From: Euphorbia lathyris
Taxonomy: Eukaryota > Streptophyta > Magnoliopsida > Malpighiales > Euphorbiaceae
DNA length: 64,000 nucleotides
Direction of reading: 5' to 3'
Assembly (NCBI RefSeq): GCF_963576675.1
Contig: NC_088911.1
Location: 33,316,256-33,380,255 of the forward strand
Shown: piece by piece, positions 23,224 to 34,563 of the stretch
How positions within the stretch are numbered: position 1 is the stretch's first letter
Layout of the letters: every line of letters starts with the position of its first letter
The notes under the pieces: model-generated
What the model saw: only the letters and a program-made list of their open reading frames with translations
Told to the model about the DNA's origin: nothing
The model's database searches: none
Translations under genes and position numbers: made by a program

Positions 23224-23818
23224 CGGATTGCTTCCGGTATTTAAGGTCTATTATTCAAACCGATGGAGAAGTGGAAGAGTGCTACGAGTTTCCTTTGTGA
23301 CCCGGCATGCCTAATAGATTGAAGGAAAAATTCTACCGCATGACAATTAGACATGCATTGCTATATGGTACGAAGTGTTGGGCAGTGAAACACTGTCACA
23401 TTCATAAGATGTCAGTGGCGGAGATGCGTATATTGAGATGGATGTGTGGTCATACGAGTAATGAAATAATTAGGACAAAAGTAGGGGTTACGTTTATTGA
23501 GAATAAAATGAGGAAAACCCGACTAAGGTGGTTTGGCCATGTAAGACGAAGAGCGCTTGATGCGCCGGTTAGGAGGACTGAAGAGTGGTAAAGGGATGCA
23601 ATGGTGAGGGGTAGGGAAAGACCTAAGCAAACTTGGAAGATGGTAATTAAGAGCGATATGAGTTCATTGGAGATTGAAGAAAATATGGTAGTGGATAGGA
23701 CGGAGTGGAGAAAGAGAATTTATGTTGCTGACACGACTTGATTTCACGGTTTTGTATGATGGTTCATGTTAGCCGACCCCGAATCATTTCAGAACTAAGA
23801 CTTTGTTGTTGTTATTTT
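23224..23818 (+). mobile_element. RTE-type LINE remnant: 3' end of the reverse-transcriptase ORF
   Basis: Conceptual translation shows RYLRSIIQTDGEVEE, then KWKSATSFLCDP, then, after a frame change near 23307, the block ALLYGTKCWAVK, MRILRWMCGHT and RLRWFGHVRRR. That is the well-known C-terminal region of plant LINE reverse transcriptases. An internal deletion has removed the part between the first two blocks, and a TAA follows TEEW at 23591. The tail ends TTTGTTGTTGTTATT near 23815, matching the (TTG)n ends of plant RTE elements. Decayed and non-functional. Confidence 0.8.
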
Positions 23819-24526
23819 TGAAGGATAGCGATGAGAAATGAAATTTTGGAGACAGAAGATTTTCTACAGACCAAAAGAACGGTGGCTTAATTAATAAGAA
23901 TAGAAAAGATGAAGCCCTATGTAATAATATAACATGCATTTACAGGGAGATGAAAAGTTGTAACAGGTAGTTGAACTCCAGGGACCCAAAGAAAAGAATA
24001 CCATTACTGGGATTCAACCACATACAGTTGAATTGAAATGAAATGATTCATCAATCATAATTCCCAATAAATCCTCATAAAAGCCATAAACTGCGTTCCG
24101 CTACAAAAATTGTATGCCAGAGGAGAGGCCATATGGCCCAAGCATAATTAAATAGTGCTTAAAGTTGGTATTTCAAAGAAAAAAGAGTTTTGAGTTTGAT
24201 CAGGTCTCAAGGTAAGGCCAAAATTTTAATTATCTTTCTTTATCACAGATAAAAATATATTATATTTAATGTATCAGGGATGGCTGCTCTTTTAAGTCAC
24301 GAAAATCATTTATAATTAAATCTATATTAAAACTGCCAATGATTTATCGCTCAATATATAACATTAAACAATATGAAAGTTATTCATTTTCCGTTCTGTT
24401 TTGAATCTTGTTTTTCACTATACTCATAGTTGAAAACAATCTTTGTGATTACAATAGAAACAGGAAGAGTGAGAATAAGAGTCACCACTCTGTACACAAG
24501 CAAATAAATGTCTAATAATCATAGTT
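23819..24526. other. Intergenic DNA
   Basis: No gene or clear repeat is recognised in this stretch. Confidence 0.4.
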
Positions 24527-25023
24527 CAGTAAAACCTCTATATAGGAATACTCTATATAATAATAATCTCCAATTTGTTATAAAAAATTTCGGTCCCAAC
24601 TTGGGCCGGTTATAAATAAGAATAACCTCCCAAATGTTAATTGTTATACATAATCCAAGTCCCACCTTTAGAAACTATACCTCTATATAGGAATAATTAT
24701 GTAAATAATGTATATATGTATTAAGGATTTAAACAAAATTTATTAAAAAATTAAAAAATTATTGAGATTAAATATGAGTTGGCACACAAATTCCAACTTT
24801 AACTATAAATTCTTACCATTTTCCCATAAAATTATTGAGATTAAACAACGTTGCATAATTACTTTTTGAATAATAAAAATTAGAGAGTTCTTATTGTTAT
24901 TAAATTTATAAACTTTAAGTGTTGATTTTTTTTTTTGGGTACCAAACTCTATATAAGAATAACCTCCCAATTGTTATACAAATTGTCCGGTCCCAAACGT
25001 ATTCCTATATAGAGGTTTTACTG
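24527..25023. mobile_element. Emigrant/pogo-like MITE, copy 1
   Basis: Starts CAGTAAAACCTCTATATAGG and ends with the inverse, CCTATATAGAGGTTTTACTG. Inside, both ends carry GGTCCCAA and ATAACCTCCCAA blocks. The ends match, apart from AT variation, the CAGTAAAACCTCTATAAATT-type termini of Emigrant/Lemi (pogo/Tc1-mariner) MITEs. The flanks are TT on both sides instead of the expected TA. No coding capacity. Confidence 0.8.
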
Positions 25024-25669
25024 TTGTTAGAATCGTACGAGTCGCGAGTCGACTCGTACAATTTGATCCGATTCATGAAGATTTTGAGTAGTATCTATGG
25101 TACGAATCGAAACCTTCATGAATCAGACATGAATCGGTGGTGACTCAGCGACCGATTCGACCGATTCTTGACGCCATAAAAAAACTGTTTCTCAATTTTT
25201 AATAACTCATAAACATATGCAGGAGTACTATTGTTTTTTTCAGATGACACTTCACTTCATAAAAAATAAAATAAAAAATGTATGCAGAAATTATGCAATA
25301 GAATAGAAACAGATGGAATAGAAACAGACATAATGGAGAAAGATGGAGGAGAAAAGGAATTGGAAAGCCTGGTTATGGACGAAGAAGATGGTGATTCTTT
25401 TAATGGGGATGAATTCAATGGCAATTAGTTTTATTAGGATTACATTAAATTTGAATTTTAACTTAAGTGTTTGGTTGATAACTTGATATAATTCCTATTT
25501 GGATATTAAAATTGTATTTTTAGACTAATATTTAAAGTTAAACATGTATAATATTTTATTTTTTTATAATATTTTGAATTTGATCTGAATCTTACAATTC
25601 GATTCGATTCACAAGTCCCAATTCATAAAATGACATTTCGAGTCACGAGTCGAATCTCAATTTAACAAC
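25024..25669. mobile_element. Putative third element between the two Emigrant-like copies
   Basis: The left side reads TTGTTAGAATCGTACGAGTC and the right side, reversed, GTTGTTAAATTGAGATTCGA. Both contain GAGTCGCGAGTCGACTC or CGAGTCACGAGTCGA words. This looks like an inverted-end element of about 640 bp filling the gap exactly between two Emigrant-like copies. Its superfamily is not clear. Confidence 0.45.
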
Positions 25670-25671
25670 TA

Positions 25672-25846
25672 CAGTAAAACCTCTATATAAGAATACTCTA
25701 TATAGGAATAACCTCTATTTTATTATAAAAAAATTCGGTCCCAGCTTGGACCAGTTATAAATAGGAATAACCTCCCAAACGTTATTTGTTATACACTTTT
25801 TAAGTCCCACCTTTAGAAACTATACCCCTATATAGTAATAATTATA

Positions 25847-25897
<51 letters not shown>

Positions 25898-26281
25898 AAT
25901 TCAAACTAAATTATAAAATATTAAAAAAAACTATTTAAATTATCTATGAGTTGGAAACACGAACTACAACTTGAAATTATAAATATTTAGTATTCTCATT
26001 GATATTTACATTTTTCCCATAAAACTCTTCCAATTATCTATATATTGAAAATCTAGACTCTAAATTGAAATTCTAAATATTTAATTTGTTCCATTAATAT
26101 CTATTGTTATGCATTATATATAAACCATGCATGCCTATGATAATCTTAACCAAGTATCGAGCAAATTTAAAATTTTATATGTTGAGAAATTTTATTATAT
26201 TAAACTCTATTTAGTAATAACCTCCCAATTGTTATACAAATAGTCCGGTCCCAAGTGTATTCCTATATAGAGGTTTTACTG
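25672..26281. mobile_element. Emigrant/pogo-like MITE, copy 2
   Basis: 610 bp from CAGTAAAACCTCTATATAAG to CTATATAGAGGTTTTACTG, with TA on both sides (25670-25671 and 26282-26283), the target duplication expected of Tc1/mariner-pogo elements. It shares the GGTCCCA and ATAACCTCCCAA blocks with copy 1. A long (TA)n tract (about 25850-25894) has expanded inside it. Confidence 0.85.
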
Positions 26282-26283
26282 TA

Positions 26284-27480
26284 TATAGTAATAATCTAAT
26301 ATCAAATTGTAATGATCAAGAATCTACAATTCGAAAATCTAATTGATCATACAAAATTATAACATAAATCTATAATTATAAAATTGCAAGGAAAAAAGAT
26401 GAAATATCTTAGACATAATTAGAAAGAATATAAATTGAAAAGGAGATTGAAGATTCGAAAATGAATAGCAAATTGAAAATAAAAAAGTTATTTTTTTTAG
26501 AAGGGAGGATGACATTGAAGTCGGAGAACAGGTCCATAAGAGAAATAAAAAGAATAAAATAATATGAGAAACAACTTAATGAGAAGCAAGCAAAAGAATA
26601 ACAGAAAAATAATAAAATTGAAGTCAACCTTGCAAAATAAAAAGGACTACTGGACTAGTTGAGGATATTTAGGGGGGAAACTCCTTCACCGATCATACTA
26701 TAAGATAGGTTTTTGAACTGGCAGTGTGGTGCCTGGGCCGTCTTCAGCATTTTAGAGCCTTTAAGCACATTGTGTACTTTTTTTCATATTTAAATTTAAT
26801 ATTATTTTATAAATAATAAATATTAAATAGTAAAACCAATATATTATTAACTACAATTCAAGTCATATATAATAACCTAAAACTAAGAAGAAATTATTAT
26901 TCTTCTTGTCTTTGTATATGTAAAATCGAGTTTTCTTTTATATATGTAAAATCAAGTTTCTTCTCACCAGTTATGAGAGAAGCAAGCAGACGAAAAATTA
27001 TTAATTACTATTAATCTTGGACGACTGAACTCGAACCTAATCGCAAGATTCTATGGAAAGAAAGAGAAAAATTTATCTTGGTGATTAAAGATTGATTGAG
27101 TCACGTCTTTATTATGAATTACAGGCTTAAATCACTATTTGGATATCGATTGATCCAATGAATCTTGTCATTTGGCACTTGATCTATCCAAAATTTTATC
27201 ATTTGACCACTGAACTATCCCAATTGGTGAAATTTCATCTAATTTGTATGGAAACTTAATAGAATTATTGACATATGATGATATTTTGACAACTAGACTT
27301 GATACATTTTAGTTTAGAAATTTGTTTTCTTGTTTTAATCTCATTAATTATTTAGGTAAAAAAACTTTAAAACGTACGACATGTCAAGTCCATATGTCAA
27401 AATATCACCACATATCATAAGAAAATGACTTTACCAAGACTTCATCAAAATTAAGTGCAATTTCAACAATTTCAATAGTT
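26284..27480. other. AT-rich intergenic DNA
   Basis: No gene is recognised. Near 26736 a GC-richer stretch (GCCTGGGCCGTCTTCAGCAT) resembles one end of an unidentified repeat whose other end could be the GC island at 28300-28440. This is not proven. Confidence 0.35.
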
Positions 27481-28060
27481 TATGGTCTAAATGTGACCAA
27501 ATAATAAATTAGTGGCCGAATATTAAAATTTTAAATAAATCAGATTCTAAATAACATTTTACACCAAATTACAAATCGTAATTCATAAGTGCATTTTATC
27601 TTGTAATTTATAAAAAAATAAAAAATTTAAAAATCACTACAATAATAAAATAGTAGTTTATACATTGTTTCCAAATATGAAAAAATGTTTAGTTTAATTT
27701 AAAAATCACTACAATAACAAAATAATAGTTTATACATTGTTTCCAAATATGAAAAAAGGTTTAGTTTATAGTCTAAGTGTGACCAAATAATAAATTAATG
27801 GAAAAATATTAAAATTTTAAATAAATCAGAGTCTAAATAACATTTTACGCCAAATCACATTGGGGTGAGGTGGGTTGAGAGTTTTCCTTTCTCTTCAATG
27901 TAATCTTCATTTGTTTAATATAAGTGCATTGCACACAACTTAAAAAAAAATATTTTACACCAAATTACAAATTGTAATTCATAAATGAATTTCGTCTTGT
28001 AATTTATAAAAAATAAAAAATTTAAAATTACTACAATAACAAAATAGTAGTTTATAAATT
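27481..28060. repeat. Tandem duplications with a small retroposed insert
   Basis: The block with GTGACCAAATAATAAATTA, CATTTTACACCAAATTACAA and ATCACTACAATAACAAAATA occurs about twice (27481-27770 and 27771-28060), and a 70-bp part of it is tandem at 27631-27770. Into the second copy an approximately 93-bp piece ending in an A-run (27859-27951) is inserted between ATTTTACGCCAAATCAC and ATTTTACACCAAATTAC. It resembles the 3' end of a LINE. Confidence 0.5.
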
Positions 28061-28299
28061 GTTTCTAAATATAAAAAAAATGTTCAAGAAAAATCACTAC
28101 AAGTATTGTCAAAAGAAAGAAAGAAAAAATAAGAGAAAATGTGAACAAAAAAATACCAATACAAGGTATCGAACTCCCACCCTTACAAATACTTTTTCTA
28201 TGTCTTTACCATTCAGCCTAACACTATTTTTTTTGTTATAAATCTAAGTCTTTATACTTTTTAACCATAGAAATCTTAATAATTATCAAATTTGAAACA

Positions 28300-28440
28300 A
28301 ATTCCGATCGGAGGCCCCGTAAGTCGGAGGCCCTAGGCGGCCGCATACGCGGCCTCCCCCTGGAGCCGGCCTTGTGTGGCGCGTAGGGGAGACCCCCTCT
28401 GACCATAGTGTCGGTCCTCCCCTAGTTAGACATATCATAA
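28300..28440. repeat. GC-rich repeat island
   Basis: Contains GGAGGCCCCGTAAGTCGGAG, then CCCTAGGCGGCCGC and GGAGCCGGCCTTG, strongly unlike the AT-rich surroundings. Similar GGCCTCC/GGCGGCCGCC strings are common at the ends of plant DNA elements. No full element could be delimited. Confidence 0.4.
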
Positions 28441-29256
28441 GGTGTTGTTGATATGATGGCCACAACAGACTTTCGGTGGTCCAGATTGTTGGATCCGAAC
28501 ATAGTGACTATATTGACACAAATTTGCTACTTTAGCAATTTTATTGTGTCATAAAATACTTCGGTGACCACAATATACACAAAGACTATAAGAAAATCTG
28601 TTATCCCTGATTCTTTATCCCTTACATGTCCTCCACTCAAATTATGACAAGTAACATAGTTATCTTATTTTAATCCTATTAACTTTAGTTAACTCTAACT
28701 CTTAACCCTATTAATTTGGGTTAAAGTAGGATATATAGGACACGTCACAAATTGAGTGAGACACATTGAGTGAGAGAAAGATAAAAAAAAAAGGATAGAG
28801 AATTGGGAAAAACACAATTTCCTACTTCAATGAACATATAAACTTCTTACCCCTGATTATCCTATCAATAATAAATTCCATTTCATTCGAGAAGTTCTTA
28901 TATTGTGCTAAAAGCTAAACAGTTAGGAAACTTATTCAAATGATTTCGGGCATGCAGCATAGCATAACAAATCCAATAGATTGTTAAATGATAAGAACTA
29001 GAATTCTTTTGCAACATATTACATTGAATCTCTAGCACTGCCTCTTTTGTTAACAAAGCTGAATGGGGAAGTATGCATCTAGATCTATGAACTTTTATTT
29101 CAAAGTATGTGGTAACAATGAACTTCTTAAACGCAACACAATTGTTCAAGGGTACATAATTGACCGGGAATAATATAAAAATATCCACAAGAAAACACTT
29201 ACTTCCCAGTGTGATGTGATTTATAATCAATGACCAGAAATAACTGAAGGTTTAAG

Positions 29257-31293
29257 TTACAGATTCAGCTTACCAGCTAAGTACCATGAATGCATAGCAA
29301 GGCTGCCGAAAGCCATAACATTAGCAAGGGATGAAAAACCATGGATCATTCCAAATTTCTTGTTCATAGCAGCAAGCTTTGGATTAGCCTTTGCACGCTC
29401 CTGGTTCTTTGACCACCCAATTTCATCCCCAATTTTCTCTTCTCGCTCCACTTTGTGCCTTTGCCTCATCATCTAAACCATCAAGTTGCAGCAAATTTCA
29501 AACTTTTTTAAATCTCAATATATATATATATATTTCTAATGAGATATTCACACAACAAGAACTGAAATTTAAGGGTAAAATACATCCATGACCCTTAAAC
29601 TATAGTTCTACTAACATTATAGCCTCTAAACTTTAATCCGTGATGTAACAGTCCTTGAACTTTACATTATATCGTAACATTAAAGTCAAAATCAAAGAAA
29701 CCCCGTTAAAAATGGACAAAATGATGACCTGGAATAGGCATTTGCCATAATCTATGATGTCATGGATATAAAAGAGAGTTGATGTAGTCAAACTTGTCCA
29801 AGTCATTTCTTCGCCAAATTTTTAAATGATTTTTCTTTGAGGATTTTAATGTTACAATAATGTAAGTTTAAAGATTTTTTATGTCACGAAATGAAATGAA
29901 GTTTGTAGAGTTAAAGTTCATGGGCCATGAATGTATTTTCCCCAAAATTTATGCCACTGTTTCTTCGCTGATGGATAGTAGGTACAGGTATATTCCCAGG
30001 GAAAAAAGTGAACAATGGTTAAGAAAATAAAACTAGCACAGGAAATTAATAATTTTCTTTGGACTTGCTAAAATGGTCATTCATCCTTGAGTACAACTTC
30101 CAGTCAACGGGATCCAATTCAAGATGGATCCAGATGTAACAAAATTTTCTACTGCCTTGCAAGGATAAGATGAGTCTTAAAATATTAGAATTAATAACAA
30201 CTAATTTTCTCCCTCTTTCCCCAATTTTCTCAACAACCAGGACAAGCAAAAGGTAGGTGCAACTACAAACTCTAATCAAAATGCATGACTGACAATTCAA
30301 TAAATCTGACAACAATGGATAACTTGTATTGGGAACTGAATTCTGTTGATACTTTGTTCACATAGAACTGAATTCTGAACTGAAATACCAAGTAAATTTC
30401 TGAATCAGAGCCTAGGCTCGCAACTTGCAAGATGTTTACCTCGATAGTCATGGGTGTAAAGACAAACAAGTTAGTAAGGTTGAAAGCCAAGGAAGAGAGA
30501 AGGAAACCAAGCTGGTACTTCTCTGAAGTTGTAGCTGATTTCCATGGATGCAGATAACCAAAAGATGCCACAGATGTTGCACAGCATACCCCAACCAACC
30601 AAAAATATGCAGGAAACATCTTGCTTTGTAAATTACCAAACTGATGCCTGGGCAGATTCCTGATATCCATAGGAATTTATTGTTAATCAGTCACCAAAAA
30701 ACTTATAGCTAAACAAAAGACTTGCATTATTTATAGGAAAAACTCATTCTACATCCGATAAAAAAACTTAATCTGCACTCTGAAGGTGGTAAATTTATAT
30801 ACTCGCATCTAACATTTCCCCTATAGACTTTACAGATCCTCCAAAATCCTAGTAACCAAACAGAAACTAAAATTATCACTCTAAAACTAGTAGTACTACA
30901 TTTTTATTAAACAAAGAAAATCAAGTATTGCATAGTGAGCGTAGTACACCCTAATCAAGTCATAGGAAATTTGAAGAAATTAATTCTGATATTGGAATTA
31001 GACTTGGTTAACAAACCAAAGCTTTGACTAGAAAGGAAGCAAAATTAAGCACATTTTAAGGACAAATTTCTGAGATTGAAAAGGAGGAAGAGAACTTACT
31101 TGAACATTATGATGCCGCCGATGAAAGTGACCCAAAGAGCGGCACCAAACGCCGTTGAGAAGCTAAGGAGGTGAGCCAGCTTCAGGTAAGTGGCTAATTG
31201 GCCAACGGAGTTTGAACCGAAGGTTTCCGGTGAAAATATCACTCCGATGGCTAAGAAAGCCGATGCCGCCAGAAATCGAGTTAGCCAACCCAT
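29257..31293 (-). CDS. TMEM205/DUF4149-family membrane protein, three exons
   Basis: On the - strand, exons 31293-31100, 30659-30440 and 29472-29257 join with GT-AG introns to 209 aa. The first intron splits a Lys codon and the second is in phase 0. Hydrophobic segments lie at about residues 7-24, 36-62, 80-98, 113-135 and 185-205. Exon 2 encodes NLPRHQFGNLQSKMFPAYFW, and exon 3 MMRQRHKVEREEKIGDEIGW and MNKKFGMIHGFSSLANVMAF, the conserved signature of the plant TMEM205-like (DUF4149) group. The human TMEM205 relative is linked to drug resistance and secretion, but the plant role is not established. It is probably an endomembrane protein. The frame 28898-29230 just downstream is probably 3' UTR. 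Confidence 0.9.
29572..29943. mobile_element. MITE in intron 2 of the TMEM205-like gene
   Basis: About 370 bp with inverted ends of about 130 bp. The left end begins AGGGTAAAATACATCCATGA and the right end, reversed, GGGGAAAATACATTCATGG. Both continue with TAACATTAAA and TCAAAGAAA words. AAATTTA occurs directly on both sides (left at 29565-29571, right at about 29945-29951), a probable 7-8 bp target duplication. No coding capacity. It adds length to the intron without touching its splice sites. Confidence 0.65.
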
Positions 31294-31400
31294 TTTCTCC
31301 TACTTCCTAGGGTAGTTGATGATATGATGGTTCGAGATTCAGAAAAAATGAAATCGTGGACGCGAACCTTTAGGATTTTATTATGTAGGGATTTTTCTTC

Positions 31401-31410
31401 CCTTTTATAC
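31401..31410 (-). promoter_or_regulatory. Candidate TATA box of the TMEM205-like gene
   Basis: Read on the - strand this is GTATAAAAGG, about 110 bp upstream of the ATG at 31293. The spacing is reasonable for a plant promoter. Confidence 0.5.
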
Positions 31411-32015
31411 TCCTCTATTAATTTGGTTATTTAATAATTGGCAAATAACAGGTCTCCACGTCGACAAGATGAACTGCAAATTAAAATTTAAAGTGAGAGA
31501 ATAAAATAGTTGTATTCTTTTTATTGAAAAAATAAAAATAAATTAGCAGTACTAATTTGACCAAAGAATATAGGTTTAATTTGTTTAGTAAAATGAGAAG
31601 ACTCTACTCTATATTTATCATTATTTTTGCTCCATAAAACCAGAAAAGTCTTGCTATTTTCACATTAATCCGTTTATTGGTCCAATTAAGCGAAAAAATA
31701 TACTTAACTTGCTTACATATAATTAATCTAGTGAGGTGATTTTATACCACTCGTGTCCCCTCATTTAGTCGGCTGGATGCCCGCATCATTAAACATAGTT
31801 GTGACTCATGATCTCATTGCAAAAAAAATTGCCTTTTTACATAAAAATCATATTTAATTGTAAATTACAATTAAATTATATTATAGAACTTAATTCTCAA
31901 TATGTAACTATTTTTTATATATCACAAATAAAGTATGATTCTGTATTCTAATTTATAAATTCTAGACTCTAATTCATAAATTTTAAACCTTAAAAAACAT
32001 ATTTTATACCCGTAC
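31411..32015. other. AT-rich upstream region of the TMEM205-like gene
   Basis: No gene or defined repeat is seen. Further promoter elements are not identifiable by eye. Confidence 0.35.
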
Positions 32016-32112
32016 GGGATGTTTGTTAGGAAGGATATAGGAGGTGGGATAGGGATAAAAAAACACGAGATAATTCATCCCGTGTTTGTTTAGGAGACAG
32101 AAGAGGGATAAG
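32016..32112. mobile_element. Left part of a small MITE split by the gypsy element
   Basis: Begins GGGATGTTTGTTAGGAAGGA and is rich in GGGATAAGG-like words. Its right part is at 53703-53887, which ends with the reverse of CAATGTTTGGTATGTGGGAT. Together they would make an element of about 280 bp with imperfect inverted ends. The last five bases here, ATAAG (32108-32112), are the target duplication of the gypsy insertion. Confidence 0.55.
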
Positions 32113-32616
32113 TGATAACATTGGGATATTATCCAAAGGATCAAAGGAGATATTCGCCTAGAACCGCCGCGTATTGATCACCTGATATCGGAATGTTACG
32201 GCGTATCAAGCAAGGAGATCAGATAGGCGGATCACCAAGACTTCGCCACAAGAGATCCGCGGTCAAACCTATGTGCCGATCCGCCAGCGGAACAGTTGAG
32301 CCGATCCCGCAATAAAGACCATTAATAAAGCTATTAATAAGCTAACGGGCATACTTAAAGGAAACCAGTAACCGCCATTAATGAAGCATTAATGGAGACT
32401 TTCTAGTTACCAAAGGTTACAACTTCATGACTATATATAGCTTGCATCTCAAGCTATCAAGGTACACATTCACACAAATCCTAGAAACCCTACTTTGTCA
32501 ATTCAGTTTACTCTTTCATACCTTATACTGACTTTGGCATCGGAGCTTCCCCCCGTCGAACCCAACGACGCCCCCACAGGAACGGAAGCTAATCGGAAAT
32601 TCTCCACAAGTCATCA
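32113..32616 (+). repeat. 5' LTR of the Tat-type gypsy element
   Basis: 504 bp, TG...CA ends. A TATA-like TATATATAG at 32432-32440 probably sets transcription start. By eye it differs from the 3' LTR by about 9 substitutions, a 1-bp indel and an 18-bp indel (the longer form is in the 3' LTR). The sequence just after it (TTGGTGCGGTGAGCGTGG, from 32618) is the expected primer-binding site, but I could not assign its tRNA. Confidence 0.9.
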
Positions 32617-32676
32617 ATTGGTGCGGTGAGCGTGGACCCTTAACCAAATAAAAGGGTTTTTCGTTCACAGAAAGAC

Positions 32677-34563
32677 ATGACGAATGGAGAGCTGAATCCC
32701 TCATCGGGAATTGAAACACCGTTGGTAACACCATCAAGCCAACCTGTAACTAGCGCTGGTCGCGTTGATATAAATGCCCCCGCAACGCATGATGGAAGGA
32801 GTATGTCGCCAGATACATTCATCGAAACATGTGCGGGATCCATAGGAAGAGCGTTTGGCCCTGAGATGGAGAGCCGCCTAAGGTCGTTCATGATAATTCA
32901 AGAGCTTCGGCGCACGGCGCCAAATCCTGCAGCATCTCAATGGCCACAGGCAGCTATAGGATCGAACGCCCATAATTCTTCATTCTTCCAAACTCAACAT
33001 ACGGATTCCATGGTGATTACTACCGTCGCAGCTGGTAACCCACCACTCAATCGGCAACTATTTTCTGATGGAGTAGAAGGGAGTCGAAGGAATGACCAAA
33101 CTCTCCCGGGGGGACCAGGAAACCCTAGGGTGAGTCTGGGCGGATCAGGTGCCCCGAGTCGCCCACGGTCGAATCTCCCAGAAGGCAGATCAAGAGGTCG
33201 AAGACACAAAAAGAGGAAGAAGGGAAGCAGCAGGCGATCAAAGTCGCCTTCACCTCCAAGGCAGAGGTCATCCCGACGGGGTAGGTCACCCACATCCTCA
33301 GGCCGGAGACCAAGTAAGAGGCCAGTAGAGACACCTCATCCGGATAGGCCACAACCACCACCGAACCAAGAGGAGGATGTGCAAGCTCCTTCTGGAGGAC
33401 AAACAGGTGGAGGTGGGCGTTCGCCATCAGATCCGTCGTCCGGCTCTAGCTCCTCATCTTCTCTAAGTAGATCTCCCCATAGGAGACCTCCGAGTAGATC
33501 GCCGCATAGGGGACGCCCCAGGGCGGGTTCGAAAAAATTTGATGATCGTGTTAGAGCTGCGGTGCTCCGCATAAATAAAGAGAATGCCAGGCATAATCCA
33601 TTCGCCAATCGTGATTCGCCCTTCACGGCATGGATCGAAGTTGAGGAAACAGACAGGCATTTAAAGTTACCTAATATCCCGGTTTACATGGGTGCAAACA
33701 ACCCCGAGGCCCATGCCAGAAAGTACCGAATGTTGCTCAGCCTTAACCGTGCAAGTGAGGCGGTATTATGCCGGATGTTTATCACCACATTAGGAGGCCC
33801 CGCTTATGATTGGTTCCAATCTTTACATCCCGGATCGATAGACAGCTGGGATCAGTTGAGTAGGGAGTTTTGTGCTAAATTCGCCGGATGTATCCCTCTA
33901 GTGGTCAAGTCACGGAAGCTTTTTGAATTAAAGCAGAAGACGAATGAACCCCTTCGAGAATATGTAGACAATTTCAACAAATTGTGTATACGAATTGTCG
34001 ATGTGGATGTCTTCATGGCAGTGGAAGCTCTAGTGAAAAACACCACGTGTAAAAGCTTGCAGGAAGATTTAATTCGGAAGAAGCCCAGAGATATGGCAGA
34101 ATTAATTGAAAGATGCAAGGACTTCATGGAGGTGGATGATATCCGCAGAGAGTCATTGTCTCCGCCCAAGAAGGACAAAGGCGAATCTCGCCATCGGGAT
34201 AAAGAGAAAGACAAGCACCCGGATTCGTCCTTTAGAGGTCGGTGGAGGGGCTCTAAGAACAAATCGGCATACATGTCATCATTTATGCCGCTCAATGCCT
34301 CTAAAAGCGAAGTGCTAATGTGGATTGAGAACAGCCAGCACAACCGGAGCATTTCATACCCCGAACCAAAAGGGGGGGAGTACACCAACACCGGGAAAAA
34401 TCCCAAAAATTATTGCAAATACCATAGGAAGAATGGCCATGACACAGACGCATGCTGGGAGTTAGCCAAAGAGATAGAAAGGCTTATCGAAAGGGGAAAG
34501 TTGGACAGGTTCGTCCAAAATGATAGCAAGAAGGGAGATGGTGACAGATCCAGAGATGATTAG
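32677..34563 (+). CDS. gag: Gag polyprotein of the Tat-type element
   Basis: 628 aa from the first good ATG after the LTR. The N-terminal 270 residues are low-complexity, with Arg/Ser-rich stretches (about residues 165-285). The capsid-like retrotransposon gag domain follows (about 325-490: LPNIPVYMGANNPEAHARKY, TLGGPAYDWFQSL, LREYVDNFNKL). The C-terminus has a CxxHxxxxHxxxxC-like zinc knuckle (YCKYHRKNGHDTDACW, about residue 580), typical of Tat elements. It ends at a TAG, and the same frame continues into the protease, so either readthrough once made Gag-Pol or the stop is a mutation. Confidence 0.88.
   Translation: MTNGELNPSSGIETPLVTPSSQPVTSAGRVDINAPATHDGRSMSPDTFIETCAGSIGRAFGPEMESRLRSFMIIQELRRTAPNPAASQWPQAAIGSNAHNSSFFQTQHTDSMVITTVAAGNPPLNRQLFSDGVEGSRRNDQTLPGGPGNPRVSLGGSGAPSRPRSNLPEGRSRGRRHKKRKKGSSRRSKSPSPPRQRSSRRGRSPTSSGRRPSKRPVETPHPDRPQPPPNQEEDVQAPSGGQTGGGGRSPSDPSSGSSSSSSLSRSPHRRPPSRSPHRGRPRAGSKKFDDRVRAAVLRINKENARHNPFANRDSPFTAWIEVEETDRHLKLPNIPVYMGANNPEAHARKYRMLLSLNRASEAVLCRMFITTLGGPAYDWFQSLHPGSIDSWDQLSREFCAKFAGCIPLVVKSRKLFELKQKTNEPLREYVDNFNKLCIRIVDVDVFMAVEALVKNTTCKSLQEDLIRKKPRDMAELIERCKDFMEVDDIRRESLSPPKKDKGESRHRDKEKDKHPDSSFRGRWRGSKNKSAYMSSFMPLNASKSEVLMWIENSQHNRSISYPEPKGGEYTNTGKNPKNYCKYHRKNGHDTDACWELAKEIERLIERGKLDRFVQNDSKKGDGDRSRDD

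Noticed and set aside
28898..29230. 110-aa - strand frame just downstream of the TMEM205-like stop
   Set aside because: No recognisable domain and no joining splice site; best explained as 3' UTR and flank.
32994..33660. Long - strand frames opposite gag (32994-33293, 33125-33427, 33336-33626)
   Set aside because: They are shadows of the Arg/Ser/Pro-rich gag N-terminus, with compositional bias and no domains.
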